Origin: Cladorrhinum sp. PSN259
Taxonomy: Eukaryota > Ascomycota > Sordariomycetes > Sordariales > Podosporaceae
Direction of reading: 5' to 3'
DNA: 64,000 nt
NCBI GenBank assembly: GCA_033725935.1
Contig: MU867107.1
Coordinates: 239,112 to 303,111, forward strand
In this document: positions 20,286-32,362 of the stretch, one piece after another
Layout: every line of letters begins with the position of its first letter
Numbering within the stretch: the stretch's first letter is position 1
Position numbers and translations under genes: made by a program
The notes under the pieces: generated by a model
What the model saw: only the letters and a program-made list of their open reading frames with translations
What the model was told of the DNA's origin: nothing
Databases searched by the model: none

Positions 20286-21849
20286 CAAACAAATCCCACC
20301 GTTACTGCCGACCTGTCACTTTCCCGTCTTCCCCGTGCCTTTTACCCCTGATTATCTCACCCTTCCCGTGCTTGCCAAGACCGGAGTCGGGAGGCTGACA
20401 CCGATGCACAACCTTCGTGATAAATTGAGAGCTTGAGATAAGTGTTGATGAGCACGTAACAAAGCGGCGTTTAACCAGTGATCAAAGTCTCATAAAGTAT
20501 AATCATAAACCTCTAGTAACAATGTACTCCACATCCAATGGTAGACGTCACACCTCAAAAAATCAGTTAAACCTTACCGTCCTTTGTTGACGTCCTTTAT
20601 CAGGTACTTTTATATTCCGAGTCTTTGTTTTTGGATTAAAAAATGGTAATTGCCAAGTCGGGAACAAACAGATTTTCTGTTTTTCTCCAAATGTCACCAT
20701 TGTTTGTTTGCCAGCACCTACCCCCAGATAACTAGTGTAGTGTATATGAGCAAGCCCACACCGAAATGGTCCGGGTGTATGTACGCCAAGCCGCGAGGAT
20801 CCGAGAGGGGCGGGCGCCCCCAAGAATCAAGCTTTCTCAGCGTTTGCAATAGCCGGTCTTGGCCTTTTGTTGGGGGGTCTTCAATCTTATCCTCAACTTC
20901 GACGTTTCGAATTGGCTTTGCAAATTTTTGCGTGTCTTTCTTTTTCATGATACTAAAAAGATCTCATGTCGTCATTTCGTCTTGCTTCATCATAGTAAAG
21001 TCGATCTATTTTCTGGAGCACCTAAGAGTTCCATAGTTTTCGGGTTACTAACGGAGATGAGTGATTGATCGCCCTGGAAATGTATGTATTTACAGGTTCC
21101 TTGCCTTTGGATCGGTAGGTATTATGTAAAGTCAAACTCTGCTTTGAAGGAACAGCCCGGCTCGACGGGCTAAAAGTTTTGGGAGTGGTGGGATATGAGG
21201 GATGATTTGGTAAATCTGGCAAACCTTGGGAAACCCGACGATCCGGACTCCCATTCCCCTTCCAGGTTCTTGCTGATGGGAGGGTGTGGAATGTAAGCTG
21301 ATGTCGTGTCGCGTGCTTCCCCCCACCTGTTGTACCAACGATTTGGTAAAAGTTTCAGATGGTCGACATATCTCCGAGGGATGGAACCCCTTTACGTTAT
21401 ACAGTATACCAGTCCAACTACGATTGCAGTATCACGTTTTGCAACCGACTTTCTTCCCTCTCTTATTCAGAACTGTTTTGATGTCTCATACTTCCATTAA
21501 ATGATAAAGTTCATGGTATACAAAATTCAATGACTAAATAGCACCCAAACACCCCGCGAGATTCAATTCCTGTTTAACCGCCGCTCCTACCCAAAAGTCC
21601 GTAGACATAACAACTAAAAAAGACCCAAAATGACAAAAAAAAATATGATCGCTGTGGAAAACAAAGTTCACACTGACATGCCGTCGTCCGCTGATCCGCT
21701 AGTACCACACTTTGGCTCTGGAAGAAAACCTAACTCTAATATGGCTTGCTGGTAGCAGCTATTGATAGAGGGAAGGTTACACCAAAGTTGAAGTGTTTCT
21801 TGATATATGTGTGTAGCTGGTGAATGGTGAGTGTAAAGAGTGTGGCTTT
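20286..21849. other. Gene-free region
   Basis: About 1.5 kb, mostly AT-rich, with scattered open frames of 60-130 codons that carry no recognisable domain and no coherent splicing. The right edge should contain the 3' UTR of the 76-residue gene. Confidence 0.3.
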
Positions 21850-22144
21850 TTAATGAGAGCTGGTGGTAGAGCTCGCGCTGCTGGCATTTGAGCCCTCAGT
21901 CGAAACGGACGAGGACGAGTCAGTGCGCGTGGCCTTTCGTCTCTCACTGTTGGATGTGTGTTAGTTTATTAGAACAACTCATGATGGCTGTTGACGATGG
22001 ATAGTCTTACTGAGTGTTTCTGTCGATAAGGGTACATTGCCACTTCTGGTTACCAGTGCGGATGTGGAAAGTAACGCCCTTCGACTCGAGCACGGAGCGA
22101 ATACGGGGACCACCACCGACTTCCTTGTTGGCGCTGCCGGACAT
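21850..22144 (-). CDS. Small conserved fungal protein (76 residues)
   Basis: Exons 22144-22011 and 21946-21850 join in frame (GTAAGA donor, AACAG acceptor). The N-terminal half is compact and looks folded: GGPRIRSVLESKGVTFHIRT followed by GNQKWQCTLIDRNTHERRK. The C-terminal 30 residues are an alanine/serine/threonine tail ending in SSTTSSH. I have the impression of similar short fungal proteins but cannot name a family, so no function is given. The two-exon structure with good splice sites, and the contrast between an ordered block and a disordered tail, argue that it is real. It is too small and split to be found as a long open frame. Confidence 0.65.
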
Positions 22145-25100
22145 GTTGATGGAGGATGCGTGTGGTTGTGAAGGTTGGGGTGGGTGAGGGAGTATATGTG
22201 TATAGAGAAGATATGCTTGAGAGCGGCCAAGTAGTAGTAAACAGAGGATGTAATGAAGGAACTAGAGAGTTGACGGGAAAGGGGGGAAGCAACGGGAGGA
22301 GGGTAAAATATATAGACAGACAACGGAACACGGCAACCTCAACGTGTGAGTGACTTCTCCGCCAGTGTTACCAAGACACACCGGATTCAGGGCCCTGGGG
22401 AGCACTTGCTTGCAGCTTTGATGGGTAGGACAGGCAAATCGGTAATGTGGGTCGACCGATGGGGGAAATAAAACTAATGCTGCAATGCACCCAGGAGAGT
22501 TGCCCTAAGCATGAGCTATTTGTTAGCAAGCCAGCATGCAAGCCGCGCGGGCCCGGTTATTCCTTGTTCAAGACGTGGGACCTGATGGTCAGCATCCCAG
22601 CACGCTGCCCGGCGCTCTGGCTCTCGCGTCCCTCTCGGTCATTTTTGGGTTGCCCCTCCAAGCCCGTGTGCAACGGTTCATTGATTAACTTCTTAAAAGC
22701 CCGTCTTGGAAACGGCCTTGGTGTGCGAAGTTGAGAGCTCGCGTGCGCAACAAGCCAACGACCGAGAGAGCGAAAGACGCAACGCCGACGCCCGCCTCCA
22801 CTGGATGGTTAATAAGATAGGGATTACTCCAGACTATTACCTGATTGGCCATTCTGAGCCTATCGCGGCGGATACTTGACCCTAGACCCTATCAGCTCCT
22901 GTGAGGAGGAGCGTGGGAGGAGGAGCCTTTCTCGGTGAGCCCTGATATCAGCAGCCACCGAGAGGAGGAGGATGTGACAAACAGAATCTGGAAAGGTGGC
23001 AAGCCATGATCTGCCCACTGCCGGCTTGGCCTTGAGTGAGGTGTGATGGTCATCACTGTTGCTCAACAGCAGACGTGTCCCTCCATCTCCCCATCTTGCC
23101 CGTCTCCGCGTTGGTGACGAGCCCTGAGAGGCGCCAAGGTTTTCTGTTTCGGGCGATCAACGTGCTTCCAGAAGCTGGGGTTGAACCAAGGCGACCACCA
23201 ATCCCCTGTCCGTGGCTGCATGGTTACGCGGGTGTAGCCATCTCATTCGCTACATGGCTTGGCAGGTCTGTCGACGACGAGGATTTCTAAGCTGCTGCCA
23301 TGCAATATCTTTGCAGCTTGCTGCACTGTCTTGTGGCGGATTGCAGAATTTCAGTTTTCCTGCAGATCGTCAGTCGGCTCGTTGTGCGTCCACCGGTCGC
23401 TCAGCTCGGGAACTGAGTGATTTTCTGACACCGAGATGGATGGCTGGCTGGGTGGTGGAGAATGCACTCCGGTCTCCTAAACACCCGCCTGTCCTGACCT
23501 ACTCTTGTTGAGAGGAGGAGAGAATCGTCAACGGCAATTTTTCGAGTTTCTTTGGCATCTGATGTGCGAAAACCCCACCGGACGGTTAATCCGCCCTACC
23601 CTTATTAGGTATAGCTCCCTGGCTTCCCGAAGCTGTGGTTCCCATCCCTGGCCAATGACAGTCAGGGGCGTTTATCGAATTGGTAAGTGGACGGTCCACT
23701 ATATTGCCAAGCGAGCGCCAAGTTCCAGGTTTCCGATTCGATCTCTTCCTGGCATCCCCACAGTTTGCACTTCGACATCTCCGTCCTTTGCTTCTTCCCA
23801 ATTGCTCATGCACGACTTCAGGCTCCTGCCACGAAACGGGTTACGGGTATACTGATGCATAGTTCCCAATGATACACACCCATCTTGGCACGGGACGTTG
23901 CGTGCTTACGGTATTATCTCTTGTTCTCTCACTCTCGGTGGAGCGTGTTCACATTTCACAGGATGTCGTTAACACTGCGAGTCATTATTGTAATCCCAGA
24001 ACCCTTCTAGCCAGAAACTTGGCTTTTCTTGGCCATGTGAGCCTCACGCCTCCCGATTCGCGGCTTGTAACTAATAAGACCGAGGGTGAGCGCACTTATC
24101 CTGGCCGTGTTGGTTTTGTCATGGTTATTCTGCTCTCGCATTCTCTGTCAGTATCGCTCAGTATCAATGCGAGTTACTAATTAGGGATTGGGGATGGGGT
24201 GTGTGCATATCCGGCCTTCCGCGACTTCTGGTGGATGAAATGGCGAGGCGTCTTGCTCGCGGAATCTTCCCTCATGCGGCAGGGATTCGCCGCCGTGGGT
24301 CCTCCTAGACATGTTCCGGGATTAAGAGCCGATCCCGGCTTCTCCTATTCTTCAACGACGGCTGCGTGCGCTGAATGAATGGTTCAGAATGACGACGGTA
24401 ATACTAGGGACTGCGTGCTTGTCAAACCACGCTGGGCTTTCCTTGCAGTGGTTGCCTCCGCAAAACGTCTCTGCATTAACCTCGACCTTGGAAATGATCA
24501 TCCCGAAATCCCTCTCGACAGCCCACTTTCTCTTGATTTGTTGCCTCACGCATTGGAAAGATCACATGGGCAACTGGGTCGACCTATAAAAGACGTTGCC
24601 GGTATCCGTTAATGCAAGACGATTGTGACAGCTGCAGCCACAGGCACTTACAAAGCTCCAAAATCAAGGCGTCAAACCCCCAAACCTATCGGTAGGATTT
24701 CCCAGTTGGCTTACACATGTAGCCTTAGCTCCTCCTTTCCGGGACTTGGTGTGGGGGAGGGGGAAAGAAACGCACACCCTCAGGCCAACCCTCCGACCCT
24801 CCGGATCCTCTTCACCGACCTGACATCTTACTCGCCCTCTAACAATTATGTATACAACACACCATAACCAAGACCCTACGTTTTCTGATTTAGACGTTAC
24901 TCAAGATTAGGTTGGCTGTTCGCAATAAGTAATAAGAGGGGGAAAAAACGCTGTGAAACCCCAAGCAGCTCAATGGTTTAGGCTCTTTTGCGAGCTTCCG
25001 CTTAGAGATAAGAAACGCACCCTGCCTGCCATGCAACAGAAACACTGACACTTAACATCGAGATACTGCCCGGCTGCCAAGCGAATATACCCACGACTTG

Positions 25101-25642
25101 CTGCTACTACAACTACAACTACTACACAAACAGCAAACACAATATCGCCAACTTAGTCGGCGATGCAGAGAATAGTCTGGCAACCTCTGAATTGCGGGTA
25201 CAGTTCCCCTTCCCCTGCCCAGCCGGGTCCTACCCGACGGGTTTGTTGTGCGTATATGGTAACTCTACCAAACTGCTCCGCCTCCCTCTTGTTACATGCC
25301 TACTTCGTCGCCTAGTAAGCTGTTAGGTTACTCAAGGAGTTATTGCCCAGAGTTTTGCCCAAAGTTTTGCCTCAAACTAGTTTGACAAAAAAATACTGAT
25401 CCAGAATCCAAAATTGGGCAATATGGATAGAGGGAGAGAGAGAGAAACAAAAGAAAGACATGCATATATGAGAGAGGCGTAGAACTTTCTCTTCTATAGA
25501 TGTCATGCTCTATAAGTATCCGCTGATGTCTCATGCTTGCTATTACACAAGGTCCCTTAACCCATGCCTCTGCAAGCACGCCGGTCAGCAAACCGAAATA
25601 CACGCGTTTTTGTAACGACATGAGTAGGCCTTGTGAGGTAAG
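22145..25642. other. Long gene-poor region
   Basis: About 3.5 kb with no gene I can support on either strand. Open frames of 60-150 codons overlap in conflicting frames and have no domain. No tRNA and no clear transposon ends were seen. The left edge should include the promoter of the 76-residue gene. Confidence 0.4.
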
Positions 25643-25984
25643 AGTCGAAAAGCAAACCGTCACAAGATTGCGATCAAATAGGCAGGAATGCCTATCAGCT
25701 CCCTCAATTCCAAGGCCATTTCTACAATACACTATGTATGCACTGGCGCCGCGCCCCCCCCCCCCCCAAACAAACAAGAAAAAACAAAACAAACACAAAC
25801 AAAACCAACAACACCCAAACGGACAAAAAAAACTAAAAGCCCACCAAAACCAAAANNNNNNNNNNTTTGAAAATCAAACCGTAAAAAGTTTGGGATAAAA
25901 TAGGCATGTATGCCTATAAGCTCCCTCAATTCCAAGGCCATTTCTAAAATACACTATGTTTGCACTCCCCCCCCCCCCCCCCCC
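25643..25984. repeat. Assembly gap with duplicated flanks
   Basis: Ten N bases at 25856-25865 sit between two versions of one roughly 120-base sequence. The left version (about 25643-25767) and the right version (about 25866-25984) share TCAATTCCAAGGCCATTTCT and an ACACTATG..TGCACT segment, and both end in a poly-C run (14 and 18 C). The differences are mostly single substitutions and extra A residues. The most likely reading is one locus assembled twice around a homopolymer where reads are poor; a real tandem duplication is the alternative. Confidence 0.75.
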
Positions 25985-26905
25985 AACCAAAAAAAATATT
26001 CAGTACAAATCGAACAAACAGCACACATCATCTGCCGAACTAGAAAAAGTAAATCTTGCACCCAATAAGAGACAATAAGAGTGACTCTGAAGACCATCTA
26101 CCGGTCAACGGCGCATATCCCCTGAGCGATGGAAATTTTCGTCATATCACGGGAGTCGCGGAACTGCTGCTGGGCGTCGTATCCAAATTAAGCATGACCG
26201 AAAACATCTGCCCCTTTTTATCCACTGGCAGGCCCTCCTCTCTCGATTCATTACACTGGCGCCCTCAAATCCCGCAAAGGACAGTTTGAAACATTTGTTG
26301 GAAGTTGTGTAGCATATCCTCATAGTAATCCTCATAGTATAGAGGAATTGCGGCCTCACTCTGGTGATACTTCCGATCCCCAATCAACTTGGCGGTATAA
26401 ACTTGTCATTTTTCCTTCCATCCAAATAAATTATGTAGCGAGATTTTCTGGATACCCTGTTTCTTTTTTTGTTTTTGCCGTCTTTTGCGTAACCGCGAAC
26501 ATTACGTATAAGCAAGCCCTTTTGCTCACTTCATCAGTCATACCAGTCATACCGATTCGACTTTGATCAACTCCACAGCCATCATTTCAAAAAATCAATA
26601 CACAACCACTTGTTTCTCTCTGATCTGGGAAGATTTTATTGAACTCATCATTTGCTTCTTTTTACCATGCCTAAGAAATAACTAGGAAAATAAGTGTGAT
26701 TTGCCGAGGTTTGAGCATAGTTATAAGGCCGCAATACTAGTATAGTCTAGGAGAGCAGTAACATATGCAGAGGTATAAACATTCGTGGCGGTTATGCTTG
26801 TTTTGTTTTTTTCGGGTTTGTGGGGGTTGGTGGTATCTTTATTTGCTTCTTCCTCTCTCTCTTTCTTCCTTCCACACTCTCTTCTTTGTTTTCCTAAATA
26901 ATGAT
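25985..26905. other. Gene-free region downstream of IDH2
   Basis: AT-rich. The part next to 26906 is a T- and CT-rich sequence and is probably the IDH2 3' UTR. No gene supported. Confidence 0.35.
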
Positions 26906-28418
26906 TTAGAGCTTCTCGATGATGGCCTCTGTGAACTGCTGGGTAGAAGCCTTGCCACCAAGATCACCAGTGAGGGCCTTACCCTCGGCGAGGGTGGCGA
27001 AAGCGGCCTTCTCAATGCGATCGGCGTACTCGTTGAGGCTCATGTGTCTCAACATCATCATGGAGCTGAGGAGAAGAGCAGTGGGGTTGGCAAGACCCTT
27101 GCCAGCGATATCAGGGGCGGAACCGTGAACGGCCTCGAAGATGGAGCACTCATCACCGATGTTGCCGGAGGGGGTAAGACCCAGACCACCAATGAGACCG
27201 GCGCACATGTCGGAGAGAATATCACCGTAGAGGTTGGGCATGACGAGGACCTTGTCGTTGTAGGGAATGGGGTCGGTGGTCATCTTGAGGCAGGTGTTGT
27301 CGAGAAGCTCAGCATCAAACTCAATGTCGGGGAACTCCTTGGCGACCTGCTCAGCGGTCTGAAGGAAGAGGCCGTCGGACATCTTCATGATGGTGGCCTT
27401 GTGGACGACGCGGACCTTCTTGCGGCCAATGGAGCGGGCATGTTGGAAGGCGAATCTGAGGACGCGCTCAGAGGCGTCGCGGGTGATAAGCTTGATGCTC
27501 TGAACGACACCATCGACAACAACGTGCTCAATGCCAGAATACTCGCCCTCGGTGTTCTCGCGGATCAGGACGGTGTCGACGTTATCGTAGGGGGTCTTGT
27601 ATCCGGCAACAGAGCGGCAGGGACGGAGGTTGGCGAAGAGGTTGAAAGTACGGCGCAGAGTCAAGTTGAGGGAGACGTGGCCCTTGCCGATGGGGGTCTA
27701 TTCTCGTTGTGATCAGAATGCGCGTCGTCCTCCTTTTAAGTGGGAAAAGGGGCTTGGCATGGAGGGGTTACTTACAGCAAGAGGGCCCTTGAGGGCGATC
27801 TTATTCCTGCGGATGCTCTCAATGGCAGCATCAGGGATAGCAGTCTTGCCATCCTTGAGGATAGGGTCGACGTTGATGGGCTCCCAGGAAATAGGGGTCT
27901 GAATAGTCCTGTGTCAGGAATGGGTATCATCGGGTGAGCGGAGGGGGGGTTTGCCGCAGCTTACCTTGGCGGCAGCGAAGATGTCCTTGACGGCAACGGC
28001 AATCTCAGGGCCAATGCCGTCACCCTCAATCAAAGAGACGGTGTACTTGCCCTATGTCCCATGTGTTAGTTATCTCTGTGTTGTGTTGCAAAGGCCGGCC
28101 ACTCCGTGGTGTTTTGAGTGATTTTCAGGCCGAAAAGGTATTTGCAGCGAGCAGTTGGTCGCATGCGCCGCATTAACACACAAAACACATACCTGCGCAT
28201 CCTTCTGCCCATCGAACTTGGCAACCCTCTCCTGCGACGAGTATAGTCTCTGGTTCTGTTTAGGTCGAGTGTCAGTGGGAGGTTCGGGCGACTCGGCAAA
28301 AAAAGTTGGTGGTGGCAGTGGTTCGTCGCACCTTGATCGAGAACGAGACGGCCGCGCGGGGAGCTGCACGGAAGCACTGGCGCTGCGCAGGGGCAGCAAT
28401 CTGGCGGAGGGCGAACAT
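26906..28418 (-). CDS. idh2: NAD-dependent isocitrate dehydrogenase subunit 2 (mitochondrial)
   Basis: Catalytic subunit of the mitochondrial NAD-specific isocitrate dehydrogenase, which oxidatively decarboxylates isocitrate to 2-oxoglutarate in the TCA cycle. Five exons (28418-28332, 28255-28193, 28051-27965, 27898-27776, 27697-26906) are each in phase 0 and give 383 residues. The start MFALRQIAAPAQRQCFR is a typical matrix-targeting sequence. The GKYTVSLIEGDGIGPEIAVA stretch opens the dehydrogenase fold. RENTEGEYSGIEH carries substrate-binding residues, and NLYGDILSDMCAGLIGGLG is the classic metal/substrate signature. Exon 4 has two candidate acceptors ten bases apart; only the inner one (before 27898) keeps the frame. 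The gene is divergent from SEC5. Confidence 0.95.
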
Positions 28419-29022
28419 GTTGGGAAAAATATAAATATGAAAGTGCCTTCCGGGGAGCAGCTCAAAGGTTGAAAAAAGAAACAGAAGGAATGGCAAAGGG
28501 TTAGGTTCAGAGAGGGAAGAACGTGGGCAGGAAGCAATGGAAAATGGAGATAAAAACTGAATGAATTCAATGCAACCAGCCTGAAGAACCCACAGTTCGA
28601 ACTTCGATGCAGGTTTTGGCAACGGGCAACGGGATGGCTCGTGCACGGCAGGGATCCTGAGTGGATGCGTTGGTTTTATCACCTCGTAGAGGTCAGAGCT
28701 GTGAGTGAGGCTGCAATTACGTAGTTGATAGGGAATTCCCATGTGCCTCTCGCCCGATAACGCCGCCGGACCGGACCTTTTGTGTTTCCGATGAAGCAGT
28801 GAAGAAGGCGCGTGGGATGCCAAGGCGTTAGCTCCCACCCCTGCGACGCCAGTTTGGAGCATCTGGACCCCGCTGGCAGACCCCTGACCCGAGACAGCTG
28901 CCGCTGCACGGGGCTGCAAGACGCCAAACAAACTCCCCTAAACCATCACACTCTAGGTAATCGATGCTCGCGACAACCACCGACGACATCTTATCTTCCT
29001 GATACGGCCTGGGACCTCGAAG
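28419..29022. promoter_or_regulatory. Divergent promoter region, IDH2 / SEC5
   Basis: About 600 bases between divergent start codons. It must hold both promoters and leaders. No factor site is claimed. Confidence 0.4.
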
Positions 29023-32000
29023 ATGGCTGACTTGGAGCGGACCGTTCTCGATTTTTACCAAATATCAACACTTGACCCCCTTGCTTGGCCAACAGAAAAG
29101 GATAACGAAAGCGACAATTCGGAAGATGAAGCCATCAAAAAGAAGGCCAACCGGCGCAAGTCGAGATATCAGGCATTGGAGAGAGCGGTGAGCACCAGGA
29201 GCAGCATCGTCCCTGGATCTGAGACTTCGGGAAGTGGTGTAGGGAATCTGGTGCAAAAGGACGAACAGGACCCCCTCGGCACTACGGACAGTGTTGTCCG
29301 GACATTGAAGCAATTGGGAGTTCCTCTTCAGGATGACGTGAAGCTTCGTGAGTCTGGCCTGGAACGAAAGAGTGTATCTGTGGCTTAGAATTGCCGCGGG
29401 AGACTGACACCAAGTATGCCAACAGGCAACCGCTTCCTCCTCTCATCAACTACCTTCTCGCCAGCCTTGTTCCTCTCGCAAATGCATGCGACTGCCGATA
29501 CCAATTCTTTGCTCAATGGTCTCGAGGTCTTGTCCAGGTCAATTGACCAAAAGTCCGCATCTCTAAAAGTGCTGGTCGAGTCTAACTTTGAACGTTTCGT
29601 CCGCGCCAAGGCGACAATCGATAATGTCTACAAAGAGATGAAATATCGCGGAGCCGACCCGAATCCTCCCCGTGCTAGATCACACTCTCGTCATGCCAGC
29701 AGGAATAGTTTTCGAAGTAGCAGCGGCGCACTTCACGCTTCCGGAATCACCAGTCCCCTTGCATCACCAGCTACGGACCCCCGCAAGAAGAATGCGCTGA
29801 TAAAGGAGAGTGAGTATGGTGTGCTTGGTGTGAAGGCACCATTGCTGGATGTTTCGGCCAAGGCAGAGGACGTTTGGGGACCGGCACTTGGTGGAAGGGA
29901 GAAAGAGGAGCATTTAAAGACCGTGGCGTTGTCGCTTGATACATACAAAGAGTATGTGGAGACAAGCGCTGCAATAGCTGACGCCATCAAACGGAACGAC
30001 CATGAATCTCTGGTCGAAGAGTACACCAAAGCAAGGAAGTTCGCCAACGAGGCTAAACAAATTGCCAGTGAGGTGGCGACATCGCAGCCAACTGACGATC
30101 AGCTTTATCGTATTGTCCTGGCAGCGCGCATGTGGCATGATGTTGAAGAACAGATCCAGGTGCTCAAGCGTGATATATGGAGGAGATTGATTTCTCCTTA
30201 CAATATGACCAAACCTGATACTACGACATCCGGCCAGTCTGATGATCAACATATGGAACTAATTACCCTTCTTTTGGAACTTGGTGTCGAGGATAATCCT
30301 ATTTGGGTGTGGCTGCTCAGTCGCTACGACTACTTGAAGAGCAAGATTCAGTCGACGACGGAGCGGTCCAAGGTCGAGATTGAGATTCTACGTCGCAGGC
30401 TCGCCAATTTGGACAAACCAAGCCCCCAAACTATCGCGTCACATATGCGCACTTTGGGGCGCCAGACTCTTGAAACCAAAAATAAGTCATTCGATTCCGC
30501 TGACATCACCGAACTCTGGGAGCTGAATGTTGCATACATGAACAATTTGCTTTCGGCTCAAGGCATCTTGGGCGAAGTACTCGAGTTTTGGCAGACTGTT
30601 CAGGGGTTCATTGATGGGAAGACGCAAAAGAGCCTGCCTGTGGGTTACAAGGGAGAGTCTAAGGCACACCATCGCCTTTCGCAGCAGGGCACGGTAGATT
30701 TGCAAAAGGGCACCGTCGAACTGGTAAGCATGATTAGGGAAAGTGTTTTGATGTTCTTTGCTGGACCCCCACCTGAGGATCTCTCTTTACTCCTTTCACC
30801 GATGCCGTTGACACCAAGTACCCCTGGACTGTCGTTTGTGTCTGGTGGTAACCTGACACCTCGGGATCCTCGATTCAACCTCGATCCAAATAACCCTCCG
30901 CCCCCATCACCAAAGAGAGGCGAAGCTTGGGAAAAGTTTGCTTTTTGGCCGCCTTGGTCAAACTCGCTCAGCGGCGTTCACTATCTCGCCAAAATGCTGA
31001 CTCTCGTTGGGGCTGGAGCGACGGACATGGCTTCTATTGCTCCCGTTGGCCAGGGAGACGCATCGGAGGTTGAGCGTGTAAAGACTTTGGTATCAGTCGC
31101 CAGGGAAAGATGCGTAACTGCTCTGTGCGCTGCGTGGAACAGGGACGCGGAGAATATCAAGTACGTAGAGGACTGGAGTCGGTCTCCAGACAGGCGAGAC
31201 GTAACAAAGATGCCGGCCAGCTTCAGGGCATTCGAAGGAGCATTGTTGAAGGGGATGCAGAAAATCCTCTACATCTCCGAAGCGATGTCGAAAGCAGGTG
31301 CGGGGGACATTGTTCTCGCCCCTCCCACAAAGCTGCTACAGATGGTGCGCAGTCAGTACGTGACCACGCTCTACAAAGCCCTTAGCGGCATGGTAGAGAA
31401 CGCCGAAAGGCCAGTCAAGAAGGTGGACGACGAGTGGACTGTTGATCCAGACGGATATGTTCTTGTGAATGCGCCAATGGCATCAACTATTGGCGGAGGA
31501 ACTATAGATGCAGGCGATAGAGTAAGCCGACTCCTATTCCTCCTCAACAACAACTCCTAACATGATGCTCTAGAACGTCCGCATGCTCTTAACTCTGAGC
31601 AACCTGCAAGCCCTCCGAAAAGAAATCGTCCAAGAACTAAACGAGCAGTTCGAACTGGCATTCATGGTAAAACTAACCGAAGAAGCCAAAACAATCCACA
31701 ACGTCCTCACTCAAATCGACGAGCGCCTGTTCAAATCATATACCCGTCCCTCTATTGACGTCCTCTCGCGCATCATTCGTGCGGGCGTCTCATCGGCCGA
31801 TTGGGTACCACCGGCAGGCTCTAAACCCCGCGAGGTGAAGCCATACGTCTACGAAGCTCTTCTCAGTCTCGTATTAGTACATACTCAAGTCTCAACCACA
31901 GCGTCCGGCCTTACTTCGCAAGTCCTTTCATACCTCCTCGAACAAGCCTCCCGTGAATTACTAGACGCATTCAAGGCTCGATCCCGCTACAACCTGGAAG

Positions 32001-32362
32001 CACTGATGCAGGCCACGCTGGATGTAGAATTTGTGGCGCAGACGTTAAGTCATTATACTACTGATAGGGCTTCGGAGCTGCAGAGCGCAATTTATCAGGA
32101 ACTTGATGGACGGACGGATAATGATGCGCGGACGAGGTTGCAAGGGGAATTACCGGAGATGAGGGCTGTGCTGAAGCGACTCAAAGAGGCGAGCAAGAGC
32201 GAGTTTGCGTGTTTTAGAAAAACGAAGCGCTCTGGAGGGAAGGATGGGAGTTTGGGAGGGGGAAGCATCGGGGGAGGGGGTATTGGGGGTGGAAGTATTG
32301 GGCCTGGTGGGATTGTGCGGCGGGATACGGGGGGAAGTGTTGGGAGTGATAGGGAGAGGTGA
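29023..32362 (+). CDS. sec5: Exocyst complex component Sec5
   Basis: Subunit of the octameric exocyst that tethers secretory vesicles to the plasma membrane at growth sites such as the hyphal tip. Exons 29023-29347, 29426-31521 and 31574-32362 join to 1069 residues. The first junction restores LRNRFLLSSTTFSPALFLSQ, followed by HATADTNSLLNGLEVLSRSI and VESNFERFVRAKATIDNVY, a block strongly conserved in fungal Sec5. The second junction gives GDRNVRMLLTLSNLQALRKE. The N-terminal 100 residues are charged and the middle has a Pro/Ser-rich insertion near residues 560-630. The C-terminus ends in a glycine-rich tail (GGG, IGGG units) that looks disordered and species-specific. Start context is good (gaagATGG). 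Confidence 0.92.

Noticed and set aside
25340..25798. 152-codon minus-strand frame next to the gap
   Set aside because: Its start runs through the poly-C/G tract beside the Ns and no family is visible.
26765..27712. 315-codon plus-strand frame opposite IDH2
   Set aside because: Antisense shadow of the conserved last IDH2 exon; no recognisable domain.
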